64,000 bases of DNA from Roseomonas sp. OT10 (GCF_020991085.1 NZ_CP087719.1:4546001-4610000); one strand, 5' to 3'. Shown: positions 8,266-17,262, numbered from the stretch's first letter. The notes: generated by a model not told the origin, from the letters alone. A program made the numbers and translations.

Positions 8266-9270
8266 ATGCCCCTCACGCCCCATGCGCTCACCCGCCGTCG
8301 CCTCGCGGCGCTGCTCGGCGTCGCGTTGCCCGGCGCCGCGCTGCCCCGCGCCGCCCTGGCCGACGGAGAGGACTGGCCGGCGCGCCCGGTCAACGTCGTG
8401 GTGCCCTTCGCCCCCGGCGGCGCCACGGATCTCGTCGCCCGGGTCCTGGCGGAGGAGCTGCGCGTCCAGCTCGGCCGGCCTTTCGTCGTGGAGAACCGGG
8501 CCGGCGCGGCCGGCACGATCGGGGTGGAGTTCGCCGCCCGCGCCGTGCCCGATGGCTACACGCTGCTGTTCGCCACCCAGGGCACGATGACGATCAACCC
8601 CCATCTGTACAGGGCGTCGGCGGTGGACATCCAGCGCGACCTGGTGCCGGTGACGCAGACCTTCTCCGTCGATCATGTCCTGGTGGTGCCGGCGCGCAGC
8701 CCGGCCACCAGCGTCGCCCAGCTCACCGCCATGGCGCGGGAGCGGCCCGGGCAGCTCACCTATGGTTCGGCCGGGGTCGGCTCCTCCGTGCAGCTCTATA
8801 CCGTCCTGTACGGCATGCTGACGGGGATCAGCCTGCTGCACGTCCCCTATCGCGGCTCGTCGCCGGCGCTGATGGACGTGATCGCGGGCCGCATCGACAT
8901 GCTGATGGACTCCGTCCCCTCCTCCATCACCCATATCCGCTCCGGGGCCGTGCGGCCGCTGGCCGTCACCGGCAGGAGGCGCAACGCCGCCCTGCCCGAG
9001 GTTCCGACGATGGCCGAGGCGGGCGTCACGGATTTCGAGGCCGCCGCCTGGGGCGCCTTCATGGTCCCCGCCGGCACGCCGGAAACCGTCGTCGCGCGGC
9101 TCGGGAGTGCGGTCCGCGCCGCCTATGCCAAGCCGGCGGTGGTACGCAGCCTGGCGGACAAGGGCACGGATGCCGTGGCCTCCTCCCGCGAGGAGCTGGC
9201 GCAGTTGATCGCCCGCGACACGGAACGCTGGGGGCGGGTGGTGCGGGAGGCGCGGATCACGCTCGAATAG
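8266..9270 (+). CDS. Bug-family tripartite tricarboxylate transporter receptor
   Basis: Third Bug/TctC receptor in the window, 334 residues and periplasmic. A twin-arginine-like signal (LTRRRLAALLGVALPGAALP) is followed by VNVVVPFAPGGATD, ENRAGAAGTIGVEFA and YGSAGVGSSVQ. It starts 2 bases after the CoA-transferase and closes the ThDP-enzyme operon. Its last 14 bases overlap, tail to tail, the end of the GntR regulator on the other strand. It probably binds the acid that the operon activates, but the ligand cannot be read from the sequence. Confidence 0.93.
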   Translation: MPLTPHALTRRRLAALLGVALPGAALPRAALADGEDWPARPVNVVVPFAPGGATDLVARVLAEELRVQLGRPFVVENRAGAAGTIGVEFAARAVPDGYTLLFATQGTMTINPHLYRASAVDIQRDLVPVTQTFSVDHVLVVPARSPATSVAQLTAMARERPGQLTYGSAGVGSSVQLYTVLYGMLTGISLLHVPYRGSSPALMDVIAGRIDMLMDSVPSSITHIRSGAVRPLAVTGRRRNAALPEVPTMAEAGVTDFEAAAWGAFMVPAGTPETVVARLGSAVRAAYAKPAVVRSLADKGTDAVASSREELAQLIARDTERWGRVVREARITLE

Positions 9271-9970
9271 CGCGCCGCCGCCGTGCCTGTGCGGCCTGCG
9301 GCACCGGCTCGGCCACCGGGGCTTCCTCCGCCGCCACGGGCGACGGGGTGCTGTTCAGCCCGGCCCAGCCAGCCTCGATGTGGTCGACCAGGGCCTGGAC
9401 GGCGCCCTCCCGGTTCCCCGCCTCCGCGAGGGTCAGGAAGCGCTCGTGCTCCGCGATCTGCTTCTTCCGGCGGCCCGCGTATTCCTGGCTGATGAAGGGG
9501 TACTTCGCCCAGAGCACGCGCACGAACTGCAGCGTCTGCGGGCGCTGCGCCAGTTCGTAGAGCCGGAAATGAAAGCGGTAGTTCTCCGCCCGCGTCGCCT
9601 GCGGGTCGGTTGCCGCCTCGGTCAGCGACACGATCCTGGCCTGGATCTCGCGAAGCTCGGCCAGCGCCTTGCGGGTCATGGCCGCCATGGCGCGGTCGGC
9701 CAGCTCGCGCTCCAGCAGGACGCGCAGCTCGAAGATCTCGCGCGTGGCGTCCGGCACGACATCCGGGACCAGCAGCCCCTTGTGCGAGACGCCGGCGACA
9801 TAGCCCTCCGCCTCCAGCGTGTGCAGCGCCTCGCGCACCGGCGTGATGGAGACGCCGAGCTCCTCGGCGATCTGGGACTGCTTCAGCTTGGTGCCGCGCG
9901 GATAGGTTCCGGCGATGATGCGTTCCCGAAGGATGTCTGCCACCTGGTCCTGCTTGGTCTTGAACGCCAT
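9257..9970 (-). CDS. GntR family transcriptional regulator, FCD subfamily
   Basis: This 237-residue regulator has an N-terminal winged helix (residues 10-70, with SQIAEELGVSITPVREALHT as the recognition region) and an FCD effector domain (YRFHFRLYEL, then EHERFLTLAEAG). It is the last gene of the minus-strand operon that starts with the thiolase-like gene at 16246, separated by 124 bases from the SMP-30 gene. It overlaps the end of the Bug receptor by 14 bases on the opposite strand. Its C-terminus is a low-complexity Ala/Arg tail. It may control its own operon, the convergent one, or both. Confidence 0.9.
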   Translation of the reverse strand: MAFKTKQDQVADILRERIIAGTYPRGTKLKQSQIAEELGVSITPVREALHTLEAEGYVAGVSHKGLLVPDVVPDATREIFELRVLLERELADRAMAAMTRKALAELREIQARIVSLTEAATDPQATRAENYRFHFRLYELAQRPQTLQFVRVLWAKYPFISQEYAGRRKKQIAEHERFLTLAEAGNREGAVQALVDHIEAGWAGLNSTPSPVAAEEAPVAEPVPQAAQARRRRAIRA

Positions 9971-10094
9971 CGTCGCGATATCCCTACCCGACCCTGCCCG
10001 GGCTTTCCGGTTGCCAGAATACCCGGCCGCACTCGCCGAGGGAAACGCGCAGGGCGGGCGGCCGCCCTTCGCCGCCCGGCCCGATCCGCCCGCG

Positions 10095-11009
10095 TCAGCG
10101 CTGGAAGTTCAGCCGCAGCCCCGGTTCGTCCCACTGCATCCTGGCCAGCTCTCCCTTCGCGGAGAGGGTGATGTAGGCGGTCCGCATGTCCTCTCCCCCG
10201 AAGCAGATGTTGGTGGGGTGGGTGTCCGGCATCTTGACCTCGCGAACCACCCGGCCGTCGGGCGCGAACACCGTAATGAAGCCCGTGCCCAGCGTCGTCA
10301 CGGCGATATCTCCCGAGGCCAGGACCGCGAGGCTGTCGAACCGGGCATGGCCCGGCAGGCCGCCGATGATGGTCCCGCCATGCGGCGCGGGGGCAGCGCC
10401 CGCCTTCAGGACGCCTGGAGACTCCACGTCGAAGCGCCACAGGCGCGCGCCTTCCGTATCGGCGACGTAGACCGTGCGCTCGTCGGGCGACAGGCCGACC
10501 CCGTTGGCGCTGAGGATGGGGTAGGCCACCTCCCGGATGGAAGAGCCGTCCGGCAGGGCATAGTAGAGCCCGCCATTGTCGCGGTGCCGCGGATGGCGCT
10601 TGCCCATGTCGGTGAAATAGAAGCCGCCCTGCCGGTCGAAGACGATGTCGTTGGGCGCCGACAGGCGGTGGCCGTCGCATTCGGCATAGAGCACCCGTCG
10701 CTCGCCCGTCCGCAGGTCCACCCGCTGCACGGAGCCGCCCTGGTAGCCGGGCGCCGGCCCCATGCCCATGAAGTGCCCGGGCAGGTAAAGGTTGCCGCCG
10801 TTGTCGCACAGGTACAGCGCCCCGTCCGGCCCCATGGCGAGCCCGTTCGGCCCCCCGGCCGGCGCGCCGAGGGGCGTCGCCGCCCCGTCCGGCGACACCC
10901 GGGTGATCCTGCCGCCATTGATCTCGGTGATGATGACGGAGCCGTCCTCCAGCACCACCGGCCCTTCGGGAAAGCCCAGACCGCGGGCCATGATCTCGAT
11001 GACGCTCAT
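10095..11009 (-). CDS. SMP-30/gluconolactonase family hydrolase
   Basis: This 304-residue six-bladed propeller enzyme is predicted to hydrolyse a sugar lactone or related ester. Candidate metal ligands follow the family order: Glu15 (FPEGPV), Asn120 (SAPNDIV), Asn169 (SANGVG) and Asp225 (RFDSLAV). Repeated blades of the type PDGALYLCDN and PDERTVYVADT are visible. No signal peptide is seen. It lies between a metallophosphoesterase (88 bases upstream) and a GntR regulator in a minus-strand operon of CoA-transferase and thiolase-like genes. The substrate is not evident and an open-ring lactone is only a family expectation. Confidence 0.9.
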   Translation of the reverse strand: MSVIEIMARGLGFPEGPVVLEDGSVIITEINGGRITRVSPDGAATPLGAPAGGPNGLAMGPDGALYLCDNGGNLYLPGHFMGMGPAPGYQGGSVQRVDLRTGERRVLYAECDGHRLSAPNDIVFDRQGGFYFTDMGKRHPRHRDNGGLYYALPDGSSIREVAYPILSANGVGLSPDERTVYVADTEGARLWRFDVESPGVLKAGAAPAPHGGTIIGGLPGHARFDSLAVLASGDIAVTTLGTGFITVFAPDGRVVREVKMPDTHPTNICFGGEDMRTAYITLSAKGELARMQWDEPGLRLNFQR

Positions 11010-11097
11010 CCTGTCTTCCTTCCCTGTCGCGTGGGCGATGCCGTTGCCCCGGCACGCGCCCGTCCTTCCCTCGGCCGGCGGGACGACTCGCCGGCGC

Positions 11098-11907
11098 TCA
11101 TGGGCATGCCGGCCCGCCCACCCGGTCGGGCACCCTCTCGCGCCGCCAGCCCGCCGGCGCCGCGCCGAGCCAGCGCGGTGCCTCGCCCGGCCACAGGATG
11201 GCGCCGTCGGCCGCCACTCCCCAGCCCGAGGCCACGCCCAGCACGCGCAGACCGTCCGGCGCGGTGGACAGCGTGTTGACGTGGTGGTGGCCGTGCACCA
11301 GCAGCCTTGCGCCCAGGGCGCGTGCCAGCTCCTCCAGCGCCGCGGCGCCGATCGGATGGCTGGACGGCGCCTCGTGCGTCACCAGGATGTCGGCGCGCTG
11401 TCGCCGCAGCGCCTCCCAGTCCTCCGGCCAGATGGCCATCGCCGCCAGCGCATCGGCGAGCGCCCTGCGCTGCGCGGCGTTCCAGCCCGCCTCCAGCGTC
11501 GCGAGGTCCGCTTCCAGCTCCGCGCGGGCCTGCAGGCGTGGCGGTTCCGGCGGCTCCCAGACGCGGCGGCGGAACACGCCGCCCAGCCCGGCGACACGCA
11601 GCCCCCCGATCTCCACCACGCGTCCGTGCAGGGCCCCCGGCGCGGTCAGGGGATTGCGCTGCGGCGCGGACAGGTTTGCCCACATCTCCGGCCCGCCATC
11701 GTAGTCGTGGTTGCCGAAGATCCAGTGCACCGCCACGCCTCGCCGCAGCAGCGGCGCCGCCAGCCTGTCCAGGGGCTCGTCGCATTCCATGTCGCCCAGC
11801 AGCACCGCCGCGCGCGGCGGCGCCGGCAGGGCCGCGAGACCTTCCTCCACATAGCGCCAGTGGCGATGGATATCGCCGACGAAAACGATGCCGCAGGCGT
11901 CGCGCAC
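11098..11907 (-). CDS. Calcineurin-like metallophosphoesterase
   Basis: This 269-residue cytoplasmic protein carries all the signature blocks of a dinuclear metallophosphoesterase: GDIHRHW (D-x-H), GDMECDE (GD), GNHDYD (GNHD), VTHEAP and a C-terminal GHHHVN. It begins 4 bases after the stop of the double CoA-transferase gene, so translational coupling is likely. The natural substrate is not apparent; the family includes nucleotidases, phosphodiesterases and protein phosphatases. Why such an enzyme sits in a CoA-ester operon is unclear. Confidence 0.9.
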   Translation of the reverse strand: MRDACGIVFVGDIHRHWRYVEEGLAALPAPPRAAVLLGDMECDEPLDRLAAPLLRRGVAVHWIFGNHDYDGGPEMWANLSAPQRNPLTAPGALHGRVVEIGGLRVAGLGGVFRRRVWEPPEPPRLQARAELEADLATLEAGWNAAQRRALADALAAMAIWPEDWEALRRQRADILVTHEAPSSHPIGAAALEELARALGARLLVHGHHHVNTLSTAPDGLRVLGVASGWGVAADGAILWPGEAPRWLGAAPAGWRRERVPDRVGGPACP

Positions 11908-11911
11908 GGGG

Positions 11912-14530
11912 TCAGATCACCCCTTCGGCCGCAAGCTCCGCCACCTCCCGGGCCGAATAGCCAAGCAGGTCCCGCAGCAACCGCTCGTTGTCCTCGCCAT
12001 AGCCGGGCGCGCCGCGGTCGATGATGCCGCCGCTGTAGGCGGGCGTGGCGGACAACCGGGACGGCAGCTCCGTGACGGGCCAGCGGCCGATCCTCGTGCC
12101 CGTCACCTCCGTCATCCAGTCCAGTGCCGCGAGCTGCGGGTCCCGGTCGCAGCGGTCCTCGGCATCCTGGCACACGCCCGCCGGGACGCCGGCGGCCTGC
12201 AGGGCCGCCATGCAGCCATGCGCGTCCTGATCCCGCGTCCAGGCGGTCAGCGCCGCGTCCAGCGCGTCCTGGTTCGCGAGGCGGGCTTCCAGCGTCGAGA
12301 AGCGCGGGTCCCCGGACCAGTCCCGCCTGCCGGCAACGCGGCAAAGCGCCTGCCACTCCGCCTCCGTGAAGCAGGCGATGGCGATCCAGCGATCCGTGCC
12401 GGCGCAGCGATACGCCCCGTGCGGCGCGGCGGGCTTGTAGGGCGAGCGGTTGCCGATGCGCGTCCAGGACCGGCCGTTCACCGCATGGTCCAGGATCGGC
12501 ACACCGCCATGGAAGATGCCGGATTCGCACTGCGAGCTGTCGATCCACTGCCCGCGCCCCGTACGGTCGCGGTGGAACAGGGCGCCGATGATCGCCATGG
12601 CGAAGCCATACGCGCCGATCCAGTCGAGGTAGGAATAGCCCCAGCCCGCGGGCATCGCCGGCTCCGGCAGGCCCGACATCTCCGCCGTCCCCGCGAAGGC
12701 CGCGGCCACGGGCCCGATGGTGCGGAAGCGCCCATAGGTGCCGACGCCGCCCATGCCGGACTGCTGCACGTAGATGATGTCCGGCCGGATCTCGCGCAGC
12801 GCCGCATAGCCCAGGCCGAGGCGCTGCAGCACGCCCGGGGAGAAGCCTTCCGCCACCACGTCGGACTGGGCGATCATGCGGCGCGCGATCTCCAGCCCCT
12901 TGGGATGGCGGATGTTCAGCGACAGCCCGCTCTTGCCGGCGTTCTTGTTGTTGAACTGCCCGCCCATGTCCGCATCCGTCACGCCGGGCAGCGGCGCGGT
13001 GGCGGCCCGGCGGGCGTCGCGCCCGCCGACCGGAGCCATGGCAGCCAGGCGGGTGTCCGGGTTCTCCTTCCACTCCACCTTGATGACGTCCGCCCCCAGG
13101 GCGGCGCAGAGCCGCGTCCCTCCGGCCGAGGCCAGGAACCAGGAGAAGTCGAAGATTCGCACGCCCTGGAGCGGGAAGGCCTTGCCGCGCGCCGACAGCC
13201 GCGCCGGGCCGCTGCGCGGGCGCGCCGGCACGCCCGGCCCGCCCGCCGCCGCCGGCCGCCGCAGCACCTCGTCCGTATGCTCGCCCAGGAGCGGGGCGCG
13301 GGTGCCGGGGAGCCAGCGCGTTTCCGTGCTCAGCCAGCGGCTCACCGGATAGGGCAACGCGCGGCCGAGTTCGGGATGCTCCACCGCCGCGAAGGTGCCG
13401 CGCCGCTGCCAGTGCGGGTCGGCGACGTTCTCATGCGGCTTGCGCAGCGGCGCCCAGAGCAGGCCGGCCGCCTGCGCCTCCCGCCAGGGCAGGTCGTCAT
13501 AGGTGTAGGCCCGGATGAAGCGCTGGATCACCTCCACGACATGCGCCTTGGACTCGTCGGCCGCGGCGGAGCCGGGGATGTTGCGCGCGCGCAGATCCGC
13601 GCCGTCCTCGGGCGTGGTCAGGTCCGCCTGCATCCCGTACCGGGCCAGGAAGGGCACCAGGTTGGCCTGATCGCGTACGGACAGGCCCAGCGCGATGCAC
13701 CAGCGCCCGTCCTTGGTATGGCCGATGTTCGGGACGTGGTTCGGGTGCTCGCCGGCGTGGCGACAGGTCATGCGGTAGAGCGGAGCCCGGCGCATCACCC
13801 AGGACATCACGTCAAGCTCGGTGTTCTTGGACACGGCGTCATGCACGGCGACGGAGACGTCCTGCCCCTCGCCGGTATGGAGCCGGTGCAGCAGCGCGGC
13901 GAGGATGCCGACCACCAGCTGCTCCCCCGCGATGTGATAGGCATGCCAGAGCTGCGGCGCGATGGGCGGCAGGTCGTAGTGCCACGGCGGCGCGGCATCG
14001 TAGCCGCAGTTCATCATCACCCCGCCCAGCGCCAGGTGAATCAGGTCGCTGGCCTTGTGGTCCTTCCAGGGGCCGGTGTCCCCGAACGGCGTCATCCGCG
14101 CCACCACCAGGCCGGGGAAGCGCCCCGGCAAGGAGTCCAGGGTCTCACCCAGGGCCGCATGCAGGGCGCCACGCGTGGAATCCAGCACGATGTCGGCCGA
14201 GCGCAACAGATTCTGCAACGCGGCACGCTGCCCGGGATCGTCGAGGTCGAGCCGCACCGAGCGCTTGCCGCGGTTGTAGGTCCAGAAATGCAGCGACCGC
14301 TCCGGATCGGCTCCGTCGCCGGCGAAGGGTCCGATGCGGCGGGTGGGGGAGCCGCCCGAGGGTTCGACCTTGATGACCTCCGCGCCCAGGCCACCCAGGA
14401 TCAGGCCGGCATACTCGGCCAGCTCGTCGGCGAACTCCACCACGCGCAGCCCCGTCAGCATGCCGGGCGCGTCGGCCGGCAAGGCTCCGGGTTCCGCCGT
14501 CGTGCCTGTCTGGTCCTGCTGCCCTGTCAC
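11912..14530 (-). CDS. Tandem-fused CaiB/BaiF CoA-transferase (two catalytic domains)
   Basis: One open frame of 872 residues encodes two consecutive class III CoA-transferase domains, each of usual length (about 400). The first opens LTGLRVVEFADELAEYAG and keeps Asp at the catalytic site (VHDAVSKNT). The second opens LQGVRIFDFSWFLA and has Glu where Asp is expected (SSQCESGIF). These enzymes form interlocked dimers, so a fused pair could be an internal heterodimer with one altered site. A GTG start at 14530 is preferred because GGGGGG precedes it by 8 bases; an ATG at 14593 or a GTG at 14662 would add a low-complexity leader. It lies between the DUF35 gene and a phosphoesterase. Confidence 0.88.
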   Translation of the reverse strand: MTGQQDQTGTTAEPGALPADAPGMLTGLRVVEFADELAEYAGLILGGLGAEVIKVEPSGGSPTRRIGPFAGDGADPERSLHFWTYNRGKRSVRLDLDDPGQRAALQNLLRSADIVLDSTRGALHAALGETLDSLPGRFPGLVVARMTPFGDTGPWKDHKASDLIHLALGGVMMNCGYDAAPPWHYDLPPIAPQLWHAYHIAGEQLVVGILAALLHRLHTGEGQDVSVAVHDAVSKNTELDVMSWVMRRAPLYRMTCRHAGEHPNHVPNIGHTKDGRWCIALGLSVRDQANLVPFLARYGMQADLTTPEDGADLRARNIPGSAAADESKAHVVEVIQRFIRAYTYDDLPWREAQAAGLLWAPLRKPHENVADPHWQRRGTFAAVEHPELGRALPYPVSRWLSTETRWLPGTRAPLLGEHTDEVLRRPAAAGGPGVPARPRSGPARLSARGKAFPLQGVRIFDFSWFLASAGGTRLCAALGADVIKVEWKENPDTRLAAMAPVGGRDARRAATAPLPGVTDADMGGQFNNKNAGKSGLSLNIRHPKGLEIARRMIAQSDVVAEGFSPGVLQRLGLGYAALREIRPDIIYVQQSGMGGVGTYGRFRTIGPVAAAFAGTAEMSGLPEPAMPAGWGYSYLDWIGAYGFAMAIIGALFHRDRTGRGQWIDSSQCESGIFHGGVPILDHAVNGRSWTRIGNRSPYKPAAPHGAYRCAGTDRWIAIACFTEAEWQALCRVAGRRDWSGDPRFSTLEARLANQDALDAALTAWTRDQDAHGCMAALQAAGVPAGVCQDAEDRCDRDPQLAALDWMTEVTGTRIGRWPVTELPSRLSATPAYSGGIIDRGAPGYGEDNERLLRDLLGYSAREVAELAAEGVI

Positions 14531-14687
14531 GCGCTCCACCCCCCCTGTTGTTGTCAGCCGCCCGGTCGGCGGCCCTGCGTCCTGCACGATCATCGTGCCC
14601 GCCCGGCAAGCGCGCATCCCACCGGACAGGGCGCCCGGCGGTCCGCGCCGCCCGATGCCCACGCGGCCCCATGGGCCCGCGTCCCAC

Positions 14688-15104
14688 TCAGCCGCCCAAG
14701 CGGAACTTCGGCAGGGTGAGCGTCTCGTCCACGCGTTCGAACGCCACCTCGACGGGGGCGCCGATGGGTGGATCGGCCGGCGCCTCGCCGGCGAAGTTGC
14801 TGAGCATCAGCGGCCCCTCCTCCAGCTTCACGAGGCAGACGAGGTAGGGGACATCGCCACGGAAGCTGTCCCAGTAGGCGCGGTGGAACCGCACCCAGGA
14901 GATCAGGACACCCTTCCCCGACACGGCCTCCCACGACTGTGAAGCGGAAAGGCAGGCCGGGCAGACGGGCGAGCCGGGATAGTGCCGGTGGCCGCAGTCG
15001 TCGCAGCGCTGCACGGACAGCACGCCGTGCCGGCAGTTCTCCCAGAAGCCGCGGCTGACGGGATCGATCTGCGGGCGGGGCTTGGCGGGAAGCGGGTTCT
15101 CCAT
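14688..15104 (-). CDS. DUF35 OB-fold protein with zinc ribbon, thiolase partner
   Basis: This 138-residue protein has an N-terminal rubredoxin-like zinc ribbon with two CxxC pairs (CDDCGH and CPACLS) followed by an OB-fold (GKGVLISWVRFHR, VKLEEGPLML). Such proteins form complexes with thiolase-like proteins, as in the ChsH2/Ltp2 aldolase and archaeal acetoacetyl-CoA thiolase systems. Here the thiolase-like gene ends 11 bases upstream, fitting a two-protein enzyme. The ribbon may bridge subunits and the OB domain may bind the acyl-CoA. A paralogous pair lies at 17680-19277. Confidence 0.92.
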   Translation of the reverse strand: MENPLPAKPRPQIDPVSRGFWENCRHGVLSVQRCDDCGHRHYPGSPVCPACLSASQSWEAVSGKGVLISWVRFHRAYWDSFRGDVPYLVCLVKLEEGPLMLSNFAGEAPADPPIGAPVEVAFERVDETLTLPKFRLGG

Positions 15105-15115
15105 CACGCGCCTCC

Positions 15116-16246
15116 TCAACCCCGGGTGTAGATGATGGAGCGCGAGCAGGGCGTGATGGCGCAGAACTGCGCCACCTCGGCGCCTTCCACCTGGCGCTCG
15201 CCGCATTCGCCGCGCAGCTGCCGTACCGCCTCGGCGTTCAGGGCCCAGCCCTGCATGTAGGAGTTGGAGAGGTGCCCGCCATCGGTGTTGGTGGGAAGCC
15301 GCCCGCCCAGCTTCAGCGTGCCGCCCTCGACGAAGCCGCCGGATTCGCCGCGGCCGCAGAAGCCCAGCCCCTCCAGGCTGAAGAGGACCGTGGGGCTGAA
15401 ATTGTCGTAGCACATCAGGGTATCGACGTCCGCTGGCCCGACCCCGGCCATCCCGTAGACCTGACGGGCCACGTCGCGTCCCTGGTGGTACCAGCAATCC
15501 GGGTCGTAATTGGCGATCGAGGCCGTCTCGTAGGCTTCGCGCCCCCCGATGCCGGAGATCAGGATGGGCCGCTTCCGCAGATCGCGCGCCCGCTCCTTCG
15601 TCGTCAGGATCAGGCACACGGCGCCATCATTGATCAGGCAGTAGTCGAGGAGCCGCAGCGGCTCCACGATCGGGCGCGCGGCCTCATGATCGTCGATGCT
15701 GATCGGCTGCTTCATCACCGCGTCGGGGTTCAGGCAGGCGTGGTGGCGGAAGGCCACCGACACCTCGGCCAGCTGCCGCGTCGTGGTGCCGTAGAGGGCG
15801 CGATGCTGCTGGAACATCAGCGCGTGCGCAGCACCCGGCGAGGTGAAGCCGAAGGGGTCCCAGACGCCGGGGCTCTCCTCCCCGCCGTAGTTGACCCGCC
15901 GCGACCGCCCGATATTGGCGTAGATCAGCGCGGCGTAGTCGCAGAGCCCGGCATCCAGCGCCGCGGCGGCCTCGATGATGCCCATCGCTGACATGCGGCC
16001 ATGCGGCGGCAACGGCATCGTCCATCGTGGCGAGAGGCCAAGGATCTCGCCCATGCGTGCGTAGTACGGGATGCGGCACACCAACAGCCCGTCGACCTTG
16101 TTCTTGTCGAGGCCGCAGTCGTCGACGGCGTGGCGGAACGCCTCCGCCCCCAGGCCGTAGTCGTCCTTCTCGGGGAAGTTGCCGTAGCGGGTGTTCCCCA
16201 CGCCGACGACGGCGATCCGGTCCTTCAGATGGGTGTAGTCGCTCAT
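15116..16246 (-). CDS. Thiolase-like (SCP-x/Ltp2-type) protein
   Basis: This 376-residue protein has the thiolase fold (IAVVGVGNTRYGNFPEK at the start, RLPTNTDGGHL and GECGERQVEG near the end) of the lipid-transfer/SCP-x branch. The usual nucleophilic Cys position falls in RMSAMGI and is not Cys. The GHP-type motif near the end reads GHLSNSYMQG, so Tyr stands where His is common. Loss of these residues with a DUF35 partner points to a retro-aldol or other C-C bond reaction on acyl-CoA rather than classical thiolysis. First gene of the minus-strand operon running to 9257, with ATATAAAAT about 147 bases upstream. Confidence 0.9.
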   Translation of the reverse strand: MSDYTHLKDRIAVVGVGNTRYGNFPEKDDYGLGAEAFRHAVDDCGLDKNKVDGLLVCRIPYYARMGEILGLSPRWTMPLPPHGRMSAMGIIEAAAALDAGLCDYAALIYANIGRSRRVNYGGEESPGVWDPFGFTSPGAAHALMFQQHRALYGTTTRQLAEVSVAFRHHACLNPDAVMKQPISIDDHEAARPIVEPLRLLDYCLINDGAVCLILTTKERARDLRKRPILISGIGGREAYETASIANYDPDCWYHQGRDVARQVYGMAGVGPADVDTLMCYDNFSPTVLFSLEGLGFCGRGESGGFVEGGTLKLGGRLPTNTDGGHLSNSYMQGWALNAEAVRQLRGECGERQVEGAEVAQFCAITPCSRSIIYTRG

Positions 16247-16383
16247 CGGAAGGCGGGGCCCCGCGGGGCCTTCGGCGCGCGGACCGGCGCCGGCTCCTGT
16301 TGCATCGTCGGATCCTCCCTCTGCCCGCTTCGCGGGTCGATCCTGGCATCCGCCGGCGCCCGTGGCGTGCGGACCGCGTCGGC

Positions 16384-16402
16384 ATTCATAAAATATAAAA
16401 TG
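16384..16402 (-). promoter_or_regulatory. AT-rich operator/promoter motif
   Basis: CATTCATAAAATATAAAAT... forms an AT-rich island between the divergent thiolase-like gene (16246) and SDR gene (16476). It contains the exact word ATATAAAAT (16393-16401) also present at 5046 and 24922. On the minus strand, GCGCTTGTCT lies 21 bases before the ATTTTATATT block, a plausible -35/-10 pair for the thiolase operon, and the same GCGCTTG is seen at the 24922 site. Confidence 0.5.
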
Positions 16403-16475
16403 CCTTTTGCCACTGGCGCAGACAAGCGCCTTTCGCGATCCTCCCTCCGATTGCTTCAGGGAAAGGCCGGACGCC

Positions 16476-17255
16476 ATGACGGCACCACTGCGGATTCCTG
16501 ACCTGCACGGCAAGGCCGTGCTGATCACGGGCTCCTCCACCGGCATCGGCGCCGCCGTCGCGCGTGCCTTCGGCGCCCAGGGCATGCGGGTCGCCGTGCA
16601 TGGCCATGCCCACCCCGAGGCGGCGGAGGCGGTTGCCCATGACGTCGAGCGTGCCGGCGGACATGCGGTGGTGCTGCGCGCCGACCTGCAGGCAACGGAG
16701 GACTGCGCAGCCCTGGTGCGTGACGCCCATGCCGCCCTGGGAGGGCTGGACGTTCTGGTGAACAACGCCGGTGGCGTGGTGGAGCGCCGGCCTGTCCGCG
16801 ACGTCGACGACGCGCTCTACGACGCCATCACCGAGCTGAACGCGCGTTCCGTCTTCGCCTGCTCACGCGCTGCCCTGCCCATCATGGAAGCGCAAGGAGG
16901 CGGCTGCATCGTCTCCACCACCTCCCTGGCGGCGCGGAACGGCGGCGGCGGCCGCTCCGTCCTCTACGCCGCCTCCAAGGCCTTCGTCTCCACCTTCACC
17001 CGTGGCTTGGCCAAGGAAGTCGCGCGCTTCCACATCAGGGTCAACGCCGTCGCGCCCGGCGTCATCGACAAGCCGGGCAAGGCGGCCACCACGCCGACGC
17101 ACCAGATCGAGGCATCGCTGCGGCAGACACCGATGCGGCGGATGGGAAGCGTGGACGAATGCGTCGGCGCCTACCTCTACCTCGCCTCGCCCCAGCTTTC
17201 CGGCTTCGTCACCGGCCAAGTGCTGGAGGTGAATGGCGGGCTGCTGATGCCCTGA
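16476..17255 (+). CDS. SDR family NAD(P)-dependent oxidoreductase
   Basis: This Rossmann-fold short-chain dehydrogenase of 259 residues has the cofactor motif TGSSTGIG near the N-terminus, NNAGG in the middle, and the catalytic Tyr164 and Lys168 (YAASK). The C-terminal VTGQVLEVNGG is typical of FabG-like enzymes that reduce or oxidise a carbonyl/hydroxyl group. The ATG at 16476 follows GGGAAAGG and is where homology begins. It is a single-gene plus-strand unit, divergent from the thiolase operon and followed at once by repeat copy 2. It may act on a hydroxyacyl-CoA of the neighbouring pathway, but this is context only. Confidence 0.93.
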   Translation: MTAPLRIPDLHGKAVLITGSSTGIGAAVARAFGAQGMRVAVHGHAHPEAAEAVAHDVERAGGHAVVLRADLQATEDCAALVRDAHAALGGLDVLVNNAGGVVERRPVRDVDDALYDAITELNARSVFACSRAALPIMEAQGGGCIVSTTSLAARNGGGGRSVLYAASKAFVSTFTRGLAKEVARFHIRVNAVAPGVIDKPGKAATTPTHQIEASLRQTPMRRMGSVDECVGAYLYLASPQLSGFVTGQVLEVNGGLLMP

Positions 17256-17262
17256 TACCGAC

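Noticed and set aside
11888-14719. 943-codon plus-strand frame opposite the double CoA-transferase
   Set aside because: Low-complexity shadow; the minus-strand frame has two full catalytic domains.
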